DNA from: Candidatus Atribacteria bacterium UBA6251
GTDB taxonomy: Bacteria; Atribacterota; Phoenicimicrobiia; Phoenicimicrobiales; Phoenicimicrobiaceae
Direction: 5' to 3'
Assembly: GCA_002441285.1 (NCBI GenBank)
Contig: DJVR01000045.1
Coordinates: forward strand, 1-64,000
Length of the DNA stretch: 64,000 nucleotides
The translations under genes and the position numbers were made by a program. Each line of letters starts with the position of its first letter. Position 1 is the stretch's first letter. The notes under the pieces are model-generated. The model saw only the letters and a list, made by a program, of their open reading frames with translations. It was not told where the DNA came from and searched no databases. Positions 44,868-53,264 of this stretch are shown piece after piece.

Positions 44868-47315
44868 TCATAATTCATAATTATTATTGTATCCCAATTT
44901 CATCAAAAACTCATCCAGCTTTTTGACTTCCTCATCTCTCTCTCGTTTTAGTTCACTTAATGAAATCTTATACTTATCCCAGAGATTTTCGAAAATCTTT
45001 ATAACTTCCTTTTTCTCAGCATTCAAATATTTGTTTAGTTGCTCATCAATGAGTTGATAAAACTTTTTAAGCAGCAATTCCTTTGACTCCTGCTCAGTCA
45101 ATGTTTCTTTTTTCTCTATTATTTTGTCTTCTAATTCTTTCTGTTTATTGCCAATTTCTTTCTTGAATTTTTTCAGTTCTTTCTCTTTACTTTCGATCCT
45201 AAAAATCAAATCTTGCCATTTTTTAGCTTCCTTTAAGGCTGAGTCGCTTTGGCTTGTTCTTAAATCCCTGACCACGTCCTCCAAGTATTTCTTTACCTTG
45301 TTTGCTGTTTTATTACCCAGTTCTTCCTCATCCCAATCTTCTACTTCCTCAAGAATTTCATTTAATTCACCTTCAACCTCTGCATCCTTGCTTTCCTGTT
45401 CTTCAATACTCTCTATTTCTTTGTTAAAAAATTCTTTTTTTATCATTTCATCATCTATGAGGTTTTTACTCCAACCAACAGAAACTATACTTTTAAAATC
45501 ATATATTAGCTCCTCCCACCAGTTTGCGAATATGCCAGATATTTTAAATTCATCAAGCACGTCAAACGGTAAGAGTTCATCCTTTAACTTTTTCACAGCA
45601 TCATTTCTAAAAATCCATAGATTGTTGTTACCGTAAAATCTTTCAACCTCAGGCTTTACCTCATTCCACCAATCCAATAATTTTTGTTTATGCTCTAAAA
45701 CTTTAGCTTTTAGCTTCTCATCATCTTCAATAATCTCCTTAATCTGGTTCTTATCACTAACATTTTCTTTAAACTCAAGATATTTCTCATACTTTTCTTT
45801 CAAAAAAATTTCTGGCAAGATTCCAAATTTTAACAATTGTTTTTCGTAAAGTTTAACTTCTCTTTTTGGCACACCACCAACAATATGCGCAGAAACATCT
45901 TCAATCTCGGGTTCTGGTGAATTATCCACATACCTGCGAATGTTCAGGTTAAAATCATTTTCTTTAATTTCCTTAATATCAACACATCTTGAATATTTTG
46001 GTATCTCTAACTTATTCTCAAACACAGTGGTGATTTTCTCAATATCTTCAGGTCTCAAATAGTTTTGATTTCGTCCCTCACCGTATTCCCTATCCGCATT
46101 GATGAATAAAATCTTGTTTTTCAAGTTTTCCGGTTTTTTATTCTTTTTGATAACAATCACACAGGCGGGAATACCTACATTATAAAAGAGTTTGGCGGGT
46201 AAACCGATAATAGCCTCAATAATGTCATCCTTAACCATTCCTTCTCTTATGACTTTCTCCTGACCGCCCCTGAATAAAACACCGTGAGGCATAACGGTTG
46301 CCATAATGCCACCATTTTTAAGGCTGGCAACCATATGTTGCAAAAACATTAAATCGGCTTTCTTACCTGTTTCTGGGGTAAAACCATACTTGAATCTTGC
46401 AGGAAACTGCATGTTAGTGCGCGTATAATTCTGTGAAAATGGAGGATTGGCTAAAACCCTATCGAATTGCTTGACATAACCATTTTCTAAAAACATGGGA
46501 TTGGTTAAAGTATCTTCATTTTCTATATGTGCGTCTGGAATATTATGAAGAATCATATTCATTTTGCATATTGACCAGGTCAGACCATTAAGTTCTTGTC
46601 CGTAAAGGGCTATATTTTGGGGATTTTGTCCAAGTTCTTCTATATATTGCTGCGCTTCAATAAGAAAACCACCAGAACCGACTGTAGGGTCATAAATTGT
46701 CATGTCTTTCTGTGGTTTTATAATTCTGACCATCAATTTCTTTACAAAAGCAGGAGTATAAAACTCGCCACCTTTTTTCCCTGCGGAGTCAGCAAATTGT
46801 TTAAGTAGATATTCATAGGCAGCGCCAAGCAAGTCAGGAAACTCAAAGTCTTCATTTGTGAGCCTATATTTATTAAAATGGTGAATCAGGTCAATGAGTT
46901 GTTGGTCTTTAAGACGGGTCTTACCTTTTAAAGCATTAAAGTCAATGTGCTTTAAGACACCATCAAGTTCGGGGTTTTGTTCTTCTACTGCTGCAAGTGC
47001 CTTATTTAATTGATTACCGACATCTTCCTTTAAATTAAGAATATTTTCCCATCTTGCTCTATGAGGAACAAAGAATGTATCGCCGTATGAATTGGGGTCT
47101 TCCAAAAATTCATTAAGCCGATCATTTGAAAGGTGTCTAAATCTTGCTTTTAATTCCTGCCTTCTCAGTTCAAAAACATCTGAAACACGCTTTAAAAAAA
47201 GCATCCCAAAGATGTATTCCTTATATTCAGAAGCATCCATCTTTCCTCTAAGAATGTCCGCGGCTTTAAACAGATGTGTCTCAAGCTGTCTTAAGGTTAT
47301 CTTTCTGTTATTCAT
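44868..47315 (-). CDS. hsdM: Type I restriction-modification methyltransferase subunit
   Basis: An HsdM of about 815 aa, longer than usual (about 500 aa) because of an extra C-terminal region rich in charged helices, coiled-coil in type (from about residue 480). The N-terminal HsdM helical bundle leads to AdoMet motif [19 protein letters not shown] near residue 205 and catalytic [10 protein letters not shown] near 288. Start chosen at ATG 47315 ([12 protein letters not shown]), with GGAGGAAAT upstream; an upstream in-frame codon at 47351 lacks a ribosome site. It methylates adenine when bound to HsdS. The long C-terminal extension is common in HsdM of this type. Confidence 0.92.
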   Translation of the reverse strand: MNNRKITLRQLETHLFKAADILRGKMDASEYKEYIFGMLFLKRVSDVFELRRQELKARFRHLSNDRLNEFLEDPNSYGDTFFVPHRARWENILNLKEDVGNQLNKALAAVEEQNPELDGVLKHIDFNALKGKTRLKDQQLIDLIHHFNKYRLTNEDFEFPDLLGAAYEYLLKQFADSAGKKGGEFYTPAFVKKLMVRIIKPQKDMTIYDPTVGSGGFLIEAQQYIEELGQNPQNIALYGQELNGLTWSICKMNMILHNIPDAHIENEDTLTNPMFLENGYVKQFDRVLANPPFSQNYTRTNMQFPARFKYGFTPETGKKADLMFLQHMVASLKNGGIMATVMPHGVLFRGGQEKVIREGMVKDDIIEAIIGLPAKLFYNVGIPACVIVIKKNKKPENLKNKILFINADREYGEGRNQNYLRPEDIEKITTVFENKLEIPKYSRCVDIKEIKENDFNLNIRRYVDNSPEPEIEDVSAHIVGGVPKREVKLYEKQLLKFGILPEIFLKEKYEKYLEFKENVSDKNQIKEIIEDDEKLKAKVLEHKQKLLDWWNEVKPEVERFYGNNNLWIFRNDAVKKLKDELLPFDVLDEFKISGIFANWWEELIYDFKSIVSVGWSKNLIDDEMIKKEFFNKEIESIEEQESKDAEVEGELNEILEEVEDWDEEELGNKTANKVKKYLEDVVRDLRTSQSDSALKEAKKWQDLIFRIESKEKELKKFKKEIGNKQKELEDKIIEKKETLTEQESKELLLKKFYQLIDEQLNKYLNAEKKEVIKIFENLWDKYKISLSELKRERDEEVKKLDEFLMKLGYNNNYEL

Positions 47316-47385
47316 ACTATAATTTCCTCCCCCTATGCAGTTATCCTCCAATTCTAAAATCTTTTGACAGCGGGCTTAGGCATTT

Positions 47386-47495
47386 CCTATAACGTCCCGT
47401 GCATATATGTCGTTTTCACCATAGCGACAGCGTAGGTGAAAATGTGGCAAAGCTCAAGCCCGTACTCAAGAGCAGCATATATGCGCTGTTATAGG
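47386..47495 (-). other. attC-like recombination site 1
   Basis: An imperfect palindrome of about 110 bp. On the minus strand it starts with CCTATAACAGCGCATATATG and ends with CATATATGCACGGGACGTTATAGG, so R''-like TATAAC and R'-like GTTATAG ends pair, with internal hairpins (TTTTCACC...GGTGAAAA). This is the shape of an integron attC. The membrane-protein frame ends inside it. Resembles the second site at 48211-48305, and both have GTTAT/ATTAT, two bases, then G-AATGC after the end. Confidence 0.5.
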
Positions 47496-47737
47496 AAGTG
47501 CGGGCATGATTTAGCAAATTTCGGCACGGCTGCCGTATTATTTTTGCTCATTCTTTTCTGTAATATCATACTGATGATAGCAAAAATAAAAAATAATAGG
47601 CCAAACCATACATGTAAATGCACTATTAATTGGTTTTTTGGGCTTGTGCCTAAAATATAATTGATAAAAAGTGGAATTGTTGTCACTAAAGTTACAAGAA
47701 ATGCTAAAATTCTACCAATATCAATGATCTTTGGCAT
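47489..47737 (-). CDS. Small multi-span membrane protein
   Basis: An 82-aa hydrophobic protein with about three membrane segments (IGRILAFLVTLVTTIPLFINYIL and HVWFGLLFFIFAIISMIL). Start chosen at ATG 47737 with GGAGGTAAAG upstream. Its last codons run into the attC-like palindrome, as is common for cassette genes. No family assigned with confidence; a heme-associated or DUF4405-like bundle is conceivable because of the membrane histidine (HLHVW). Confidence 0.6.
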   Translation of the reverse strand: MPKIIDIGRILAFLVTLVTTIPLFINYILGTSPKNQLIVHLHVWFGLLFFIFAIISMILQKRMSKNNTAAVPKFAKSCPHFL

Positions 47738-47760
47738 TTCTTTACCTCCAATTATTAAAA

Positions 47761-48071
47761 TCAACTTACAAAAATTGTTTTTTTATCTGGTTTAGGTGCT
47801 CTGATAACCATAAAAACCAGATCCTTTTTACTTTCATTATACCAACAATTAAGGATGCCCTTTGGGCTTTCAACCAAAGTATTTTCTTTTACATTTAATT
47901 TTTCACCTCCTATTTGTACTATAACCTTCTCCTTTCAAAACATAAAACGCAACATCAACAGGAGGTAATATGTTTTTTTAGTAGCTGGCCGAACAAGAGC
48001 TTAATTATTGTAATCATTACATTTTTAGTATCATATAAATTTCTTGCATCAACATTATGTGCCGTTTCCAT
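47761..48071 (-). pseudogene. Cupin domain protein, frameshifted
   Basis: The minus strand from ATG 48071 reads METAHNVDARNLYDTKNV and KLLFGQLLKKHITS, then breaks; a second frame gives DVAFYVLKGEG, and a third gives VIVQIGGEKLNVKENTLVESPKG to VFMVIRAPKP and a stop at 47761. Joined, these make a small one-domain cupin of about 100 aa with two frameshifts. Cupins often bind small molecules; His ligands appear reduced. The gene lies between the two attC-like sites. Confidence 0.65.
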
Positions 48072-48210
48072 AATTGGAGTTTCTTATAGTTTTTAGTTTG
48101 AATCATCCTATAATTCCTCCTTTTAAATTATCTTCTCCTGCCAAAATATAACAAATTGTTTCTAGCCAATCAAGGATGTCGGCATATTTCTATATCTTTG
48201 GCCTGCATTT

Positions 48211-48305
48211 CCGATAATGTCTTCAGCATATACGAAGTTTCGGCATAGCCGAAATTTGGGTGAGGGCGTACGCCCGAACCGTATGTCCGCTGTTATGTAC
48301 AGTGC
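48211..48305 (-). other. attC-like recombination site 2
   Basis: An imperfect palindrome of about 95 bp right after the stop of the DUF4209 gene. The minus strand begins TACATAACAGCGGACATACGG and ends CGTATATGCTGAAGACATTATCGG, with inner hairpins GGGCGTACGCCC and TTTCGGCTATGCCGAAA. Its outer ends match site 1 (ATAACAGC in both). The R'-like end (ATTATCG) has drifted. Consistent with an attC. Confidence 0.5.
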
Positions 48306-48311
48306 TCATTA

Positions 48312-50075
48312 TCATTTTGTATCTCCCTCTTCCTTCACTAAAGCTAAACACAACAAGGTATGAAACACTCTATCCGCAGTGGCCTGACTGAAAGTTTCTA
48401 TAAGACTCATACCATGACACACATTATTGCGAAGATTCCATCCTCTTGGATCAGTAAATAAAACTCTTAAATAAAGGCACAAATATTCTCCGAACACTTT
48501 TATTATATACTCATCCCTTAACAACTCGTCCAATGTTCTATAGTTAAATCCCCCAGAACGTGAAGACTTTAAAACAGATAATCCGATAGTCTCTGCTAAA
48601 TTTCTAACTAAAGCTTCAATCTGTGGGATCAAAATATGTAGAGCAATCTCAAATTGACTATTCAAATAAGCTTCAATACCTATTTCAAACAATTTTTTTC
48701 TTCTTTCATCAAAAATTGGACATTCATATAGATAATTAACTATATCCTCAGTATTTATATTAAACTTTTTAATAAATTTATTTATTGTTTCTCTTAGGAA
48801 AAATGATCCAAATTGCATGTTTTGTGAGATTTGAAGACCTATGTGTCCATCAATGTCTTCTTCTAATGAGCCAACGGCAGCAATCTCACGTCCCTCTTCA
48901 TCAATGATTTTACGAGTAAAGAGGAAAGAAATAGAGGCTTTCTGAGACAGGTCTTTTAATTGTTTTGTAACTTCATCTTTTTTAGGAACGTAATAGATAG
49001 CAATTCTTTGACATGCCGTTTTAAAATCTCCATCAATTAAACTGTTAATAAACTTCTCAATTTCATTCTTTGGAATTTCCTTTGATACCTCAAGTCTTTT
49101 CATTTCTGATGGAATATTTTTTGATATTCCTCTTATTTTAATCAGAAGTTTATTTGCTTCTCTCTTTAATCCATACTGTAAATAAATGTGGTATAATTCT
49201 TTTAACCAAGTAACTCCTGCTAAAGGTGATGCTTGCTTTGCTACCCTTTGGACCATGTCACCATATTCGAGTAATATATTTTTTGCCTTAGAAGATTCTT
49301 TATTTTTATAATAATCCGCTAACAACATTGCTGCTTTTTTGGTGGCCCAATGATTATTCCCTTTTAATAATCTTTCAAATCTATCCTCTAAATCTTTGAT
49401 AATTTTTTGCTCTTCCTCTTGCGTTATCTGAATTTTTTTACTCTTTAGAAACAGTTCATAAGAAAACCCCCATAGACCTGGTTTATCATCTTCTGCTATT
49501 TTTTCTTCATAACTGATAATATTATTTTTTAACCTATCTATCCTCTCTTTATCGTTAATGGTTAATGCAAGAGATAAAGCGCGCTTCAACTTTTCTATCA
49601 CATATACATCATGTTTATACAAATCTTTTTCTGCAATTTCTATAATACTATCTACAAAGATTTTGGCAATTGAATAATGCGGTTTTCGTCTGTTAATTTT
49701 TTCTGAAAAATCCCAAACCAGATTAGAATATCTTTGCCTAAGAATGGGATGTTTAGACTCTTTGGCCCTTTTTCCCCAATAAGAAAGAATTTCTGGAGTT
49801 ACTTTTTGGATGCTTGGATATTCAACCATCTTTCCTTCTTTGTTAGGTAGGACAAACATAGGGCCAAAGTAAGTACCCCATCCTGATTTATCATTTGGGT
49901 AATTTTCTGTAAAATCAAAAGCCATTTGTTCCCAGAGCAGAATTTCTGGTGGGCTTTGTTCAAATTTTTCTTTTATAAAGCTTTTAATTCTTTCAGATAT
50001 TTCATGCTCCGATATTTGTTCTGATAGCGACTCCAGTTGACTCAGGAACTCTCTTATTTCCTTATTTATACTCAT
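48312..50075 (-). CDS. DUF4209 (HEPN-type) protein
   Basis: A 587-aa protein. The C-terminal part reads QIEALVRNLAETIGL, then GGFNYRTLDELLRD and LRVLFTDPRGWNLRNNVCHG, a DUF4209 signature. RNNVCH is an R-x4-H motif, as in HEPN RNases, near residue 549. The long helical N-terminal region (with a repeat-like AKNILLEYGDM section) is unassigned. HEPN proteins in accessory DNA often cut RNA in phage defence; no partner is adjacent. It lies between a tyrosine-recombinase relic and an attC-like palindrome, so it may be an integron cassette. Start ATG 50075. Confidence 0.75.
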   Translation of the reverse strand: MSINKEIREFLSQLESLSEQISEHEISERIKSFIKEKFEQSPPEILLWEQMAFDFTENYPNDKSGWGTYFGPMFVLPNKEGKMVEYPSIQKVTPEILSYWGKRAKESKHPILRQRYSNLVWDFSEKINRRKPHYSIAKIFVDSIIEIAEKDLYKHDVYVIEKLKRALSLALTINDKERIDRLKNNIISYEEKIAEDDKPGLWGFSYELFLKSKKIQITQEEEQKIIKDLEDRFERLLKGNNHWATKKAAMLLADYYKNKESSKAKNILLEYGDMVQRVAKQASPLAGVTWLKELYHIYLQYGLKREANKLLIKIRGISKNIPSEMKRLEVSKEIPKNEIEKFINSLIDGDFKTACQRIAIYYVPKKDEVTKQLKDLSQKASISFLFTRKIIDEEGREIAAVGSLEEDIDGHIGLQISQNMQFGSFFLRETINKFIKKFNINTEDIVNYLYECPIFDERRKKLFEIGIEAYLNSQFEIALHILIPQIEALVRNLAETIGLSVLKSSRSGGFNYRTLDELLRDEYIIKVFGEYLCLYLRVLFTDPRGWNLRNNVCHGMSLIETFSQATADRVFHTLLCLALVKEEGDTK

Positions 50076-50101
50076 TTTCGGCCATCCTTATTTATTACGG
50101 A

Positions 50102-50200
50102 GCATTGCACATAACTTAAAATAACCGAACTATTTCGTTTATGCCTCCAAATTGGTATATTTTGCGAAATACTTCGTTTATACACCACTCTGGCGAAACC
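50102..50200 (-). other. Possible attI site with two direct repeats
   Basis: Between the recombinase relic and the first cassette gene lie two direct repeats of 18 bp, 50125-50142 and 50164-50181 (15 of 18 identical, ending TTCGTTTAT on the plus strand), as in an attI with integrase-binding repeats. A GTTATGTGCAATGC motif (minus strand, about 50102-50115) closes it and matches the ends of the two attC-like sites (GTTATAGGAAATGC). Confidence 0.4.
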
Positions 50201-50221
50201 TCAAATTGTAACTCTTTGTTG

Positions 50222-50486
50222 TCATTTACTTCCAAAATCCAAAGAGCTTTTAATCCGTCCAATATCCCGCCCGCTACCGTGAGTATAGATTTCCGTTGTT
50301 TTTGAACTCTTATCTCTTGAATATACCGTAAATCTATACCACCTTCTAAAAAATAGGTAGCAAAACTATGACACAAAGTATGAACAGTAACATGTTTAGC
50401 AATACCTGCTTTTTGGCTGGCATTTTTCAAAATCTTCTCTACCGTTCTTGTTGTCAAATGGCTATTCTGCTTTGATAAGAGGAAAG
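50222..50486 (-). pseudogene. Tyrosine recombinase (integron-integrase/Xer-like) C-terminal relic
   Basis: On the minus strand from 50486 the reading gives SKQNSHLTTRTVEKILKNAS, then VHTLCHSFATYFLEGGIDLRY IQEI, then a frameshift, and in the next frame SSKTTEIYTHGSG and GRIKSSLDFGSK with a stop at 50222. The pattern is an Xer/IntI core. The box-II arginine is changed to cysteine (HTLCHS), the LGH motif is lost with the frameshift (about 10 bp deleted), and the whole N-terminal half is gone, so it is dead. Its 3' end faces the cassettes, as in inverse integrons. The end of the hydroxylase gene lies 1 bp away. Confidence 0.7.
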
Positions 50487-51488
50487 TTATAATTTTTTAT
50501 CTTTTTGTTCTTTCAAGGCTTTTAATATTTTGTCAGGGGTTATGGGAAGATCATAGAACCTTATTCCAATAGCATCAAAAATGGCATTAGCAATAGCTGG
50601 AGCGGTAGCAATAGTCCCTGGTTCACCAATACCTTTAGCTCCAAAAGGACCATCAGAGTCTTCTTTCTCAATTAAGCAGGTTTCAAATTGGGGCATATCC
50701 ATAGCAGTTGGAATTAAATAATCAGTTAGATTGGCATTAAGGGTAACGCCATCTTTCAGAACTTGTTCTTCCATTAAAGCCATACCTATACCCTGCATAG
50801 CTCCTCCTTCTATCTGACCTTCCACATTTTGGGGGTTAATCGCTTTTCCAATATCCGCAGCAGTATAAATTTTTAATACCTGTACATTGCCAGTTATAGT
50901 ATCCACTTCTACTTCAGCGATCTGAGTAACAAAAGTATAAGCTACATATACTTTTTCTCCTCTCCCTGTTTCTGGATTAGGTTTATTTGTACGAGGGAAG
51001 AATGATGCCTCTGCTCTTAAAATTTCCCCTTTTTCTTTTACTTTCTGGGCTAATTCCCAAAAACTTATTTTATTATTCGGCTGGTCAACTCTAAAAACAT
51101 AACCGCCTTTTACACTTAGTTCTGCATAATTACTTCTAAATTCTATACTTGCATAGTGATAGATATTACTTAATAGCGCTTGGGCAGCATTTTTTACTGC
51201 ATTACCGGTAAAAAAGGTTTGCCGGGTAGCAGAAGAGGAGCCAGCATTTTTGGTTAAATGAGTATCCCCAGGAATAATTCTGATAACTTCTGGACTCACT
51301 TTCAGCACTTCCGCAGCAATCTGAACTACTACAGTAAGGACCCCCTGACCTACATCGGCAGCCGCAGTTCTCACTAAAATCTTATTGTCTTCTGCAAATT
51401 CAATAGAGGCAACAGAATAATCTGGAAAGCCTTCTCCATAACCAAAACCAAACATAATAGTGGCAATACCTCGCCCGAATCTTTTCAT
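50487..51488 (-). CDS. Molybdenum hydroxylase, Mo-binding subunit, C-terminal half (NdhM-like)
   Basis: A 333-aa protein equal to the C-terminal half of xanthine-dehydrogenase-family molybdopterin subunits. It shows GQGVLTVVVQIAAEVL, SSATRQTFFTGNAV, GQIEGGAMQGIG, and GAKGIGEPGTIATAPAIANAI with the catalytic Glu in GEPG. The start ATG overlaps the stop of the N-terminal half as ATGA, with AAGGAGGA before it, so two chains are made by coupled translation. In nicotinate dehydrogenase of Eubacterium barkeri the Mo subunit is also split into about 425 and 330 aa (NdhL, NdhM), a close match in size. The substrate is not fixed by sequence. Confidence 0.85.
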   Translation of the reverse strand: MKRFGRGIATIMFGFGYGEGFPDYSVASIEFAEDNKILVRTAAADVGQGVLTVVVQIAAEVLKVSPEVIRIIPGDTHLTKNAGSSSATRQTFFTGNAVKNAAQALLSNIYHYASIEFRSNYAELSVKGGYVFRVDQPNNKISFWELAQKVKEKGEILRAEASFFPRTNKPNPETGRGEKVYVAYTFVTQIAEVEVDTITGNVQVLKIYTAADIGKAINPQNVEGQIEGGAMQGIGMALMEEQVLKDGVTLNANLTDYLIPTAMDMPQFETCLIEKEDSDGPFGAKGIGEPGTIATAPAIANAIFDAIGIRFYDLPITPDKILKALKEQKDKKL

Positions 51489-52756
51489 CTGGATTCCTCC
51501 TTCCAGTTAGCCATCCTAGCTGCTTCTTGAATAGTATCCTTTACTCCTACACTGGTATTCAAGATTTGTTGGTTAGGAGTAGAAGAACCTATTTCATAAG
51601 CATTCTGCAAACGAAATCTAACTGGATCAATACCTAACTCAAAAGCCAGGATATCCATCTGAGATTCATATGCAAATGCCATCTGAGTCGTTCCAAATCC
51701 TCGCATAGCTCCCGCATAAGTATTATTAGTATAAATAGTATAAGCAACTCCCTTAACATTAGGCACATTATAGGGTCCAGTACAATGATACAACCCCTTA
51801 CGCACTACTGCTGGTCCACTGGAAGCATAAGCTCCTGTATCTCCAATTACTTCTACCTGCCAGGCAGTAAGATAGCCTGTTTTAGTTGCTCCAGTCTTCG
51901 CCCGAACAATAAAAGCATGTCGTTTAGATTGAGTAATCATAGACTCCTCTCTGGTATAAGTAAGCTTAACCGGTCTTTTAGTTAACATTGCTGCTAACGC
52001 AAGATGAAGATGTACAGAAATATCTTCTCTTTTGCCAAAGGCACCCCCAATTGCAGGTTGTATGATCCTGATCTTTTCCTTAGGCAAACCCAGAGCTTGA
52101 GCCATATCGGCCTGGGTATCATGAATCCACTGGGTAGCAGCCCAAATGGTGATAACTTCAGTTTTCGCATCAAAAACTCCTAATCCGGACTCAACTTGAA
52201 GAGGAATATGATCTAAAAAACTAGTTCGATATTCTTTGTCTACAATAAGATCTGCTTGGGCAAAACCTTTTTCTATATTGCCTTTTTCTAAATAATGAGT
52301 AGCCAGAATGTTTCCATTATTATGAATAGGAGGCGCATCTTTTTCTATCGCTCGAATAGGGTCTGAGATTACTTCTAATTTTTCTACCTCCACTTCGATG
52401 AGTCTTAGAGCCTGTGAAGCTATTTCTTTATTCTCTGCAATTACTATTGCTAAAGCATCGCCCATATAACGCATCTTTTGGCCTATACCTATTAATACTG
52501 GTTGATCTTTAATTATTAAACCGAAGTTCTTTACCCAAGGGATATCAGCCGCCGTAATTATTTTTACTATTCCTGGTAATTTTTCTGCCTTACTAATATC
52601 CAGTTTGCGTAAAATAGCATGAGGATGAACCGCTCTTTTAATTTTTAAATACAACATACCTTCGAAAGATAAATCATCTGGATAAAGGGCTTTGCCAATA
52701 ACCTTTTCTTTGGAGTCTACTTTAATAATATTTTCCCCCACATACATTTTAGACAT
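51485..52756 (-). CDS. Molybdenum hydroxylase, Mo-binding subunit, N-terminal half (NdhL-like)
   Basis: A 423-aa protein with the N-terminal half of the Mo subunit: KYVGENI-like start, LPGIVKIITAADIPW, QVESGLGVFD, IIQPAIGGAFGKRED (the GGxFGxKE signature) and MRGFGTTQMAFAYESQMD. It stops at 51485 just as the C-terminal half starts. Its start overlaps the stop of the 2Fe-2S subunit by 8 bp. A related enzyme in one chain would be about 755 aa. The split does not come from an in-frame UGA, because the second half is in another frame. Confidence 0.85.
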   Translation of the reverse strand: MSKMYVGENIIKVDSKEKVIGKALYPDDLSFEGMLYLKIKRAVHPHAILRKLDISKAEKLPGIVKIITAADIPWVKNFGLIIKDQPVLIGIGQKMRYMGDALAIVIAENKEIASQALRLIEVEVEKLEVISDPIRAIEKDAPPIHNNGNILATHYLEKGNIEKGFAQADLIVDKEYRTSFLDHIPLQVESGLGVFDAKTEVITIWAATQWIHDTQADMAQALGLPKEKIRIIQPAIGGAFGKREDISVHLHLALAAMLTKRPVKLTYTREESMITQSKRHAFIVRAKTGATKTGYLTAWQVEVIGDTGAYASSGPAVVRKGLYHCTGPYNVPNVKGVAYTIYTNNTYAGAMRGFGTTQMAFAYESQMDILAFELGIDPVRFRLQNAYEIGSSTPNQQILNTSVGVKDTIQEAARMANWKEESR

Positions 52757-53264
52757 TTTTTTCTTTCCCCTTTTCCTCTTCTAATTGCTGAGTTAACCTT
52801 TTTGCGGCCAGATTAATAGCCTCTATAATCTTTTTATAACCAGTACATCGACAAAGATTACCAGAAATTCCTCTTTTAATCTCTTCAATATTAGGATGGG
52901 GGTTTTCTTCCAACAATTTTTTAGCAGCTAGCACCATTCCAGGAGTACAAAAACCGCATTGCACGGCTCCCGTTTCTATAAAAGCTTCCTGAATAGGATC
53001 TAATTTACCCTTTTCTCCTAGACCTTCAATAGTAATTATCTCAGCTCCATCCGCTTGAGGGGCTAAAACCAAACAGGATGCCACTAATTGATGGTTCATT
53101 ATTATCGTACAAGCACCACATTCGCCTTTTCCACATCCTTCTTTAGTTCCAGTTAAATGAAGATCATCTCGGATTAAATCCAGTAAACGAGTAAAAGGAG
53201 TAGTCTCGATCTTTCTTTTTTGTCCATTAATAATAAATTCAATGGTTAATTTATGGGTAGACAT
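52749..53264 (-). CDS. Molybdenum hydroxylase, 2Fe-2S subunit
   Basis: About 171 aa with two 2Fe-2S clusters. CGKGECGACTIIMNHQLVASC binds the plant-type cluster near the N-terminus; CGFCTPGMVLAA and NLCRCTGYKKI bind the second. It passes electrons from the Mo site to FAD. Start chosen at ATG 53264 (MSTHKLTIEF), preceded by GGAGGGACAA; an ATG at 53300 would add 12 residues not typical of the family. It overlaps the FAD subunit by 19 bp and the Mo N-half by 8 bp. Confidence 0.9.
   Translation of the reverse strand: MSTHKLTIEFIINGQKRKIETTPFTRLLDLIRDDLHLTGTKEGCGKGECGACTIIMNHQLVASCLVLAPQADGAEIITIEGLGEKGKLDPIQEAFIETGAVQCGFCTPGMVLAAKKLLEENPHPNIEEIKRGISGNLCRCTGYKKIIEAINLAAKRLTQQLEEEKGKEKNV

Noticed and set aside
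45124..45636. 170-codon plus-strand frame opposite hsdM
   Set aside because: Serine-rich antisense shadow of the charged helical region of hsdM; no start signal or family.
47914..48096. 60-codon plus-strand frame between the attC-like sites
   Set aside because: Antisense to the cupin relic, whose translation is far more meaningful.
51485..51488. The TGA between the two Mo-subunit halves as a Sec codon
   Set aside because: The second half is in a different frame (ATGA overlap), so reading through TGA would not join them; it also has its own ribosome site.
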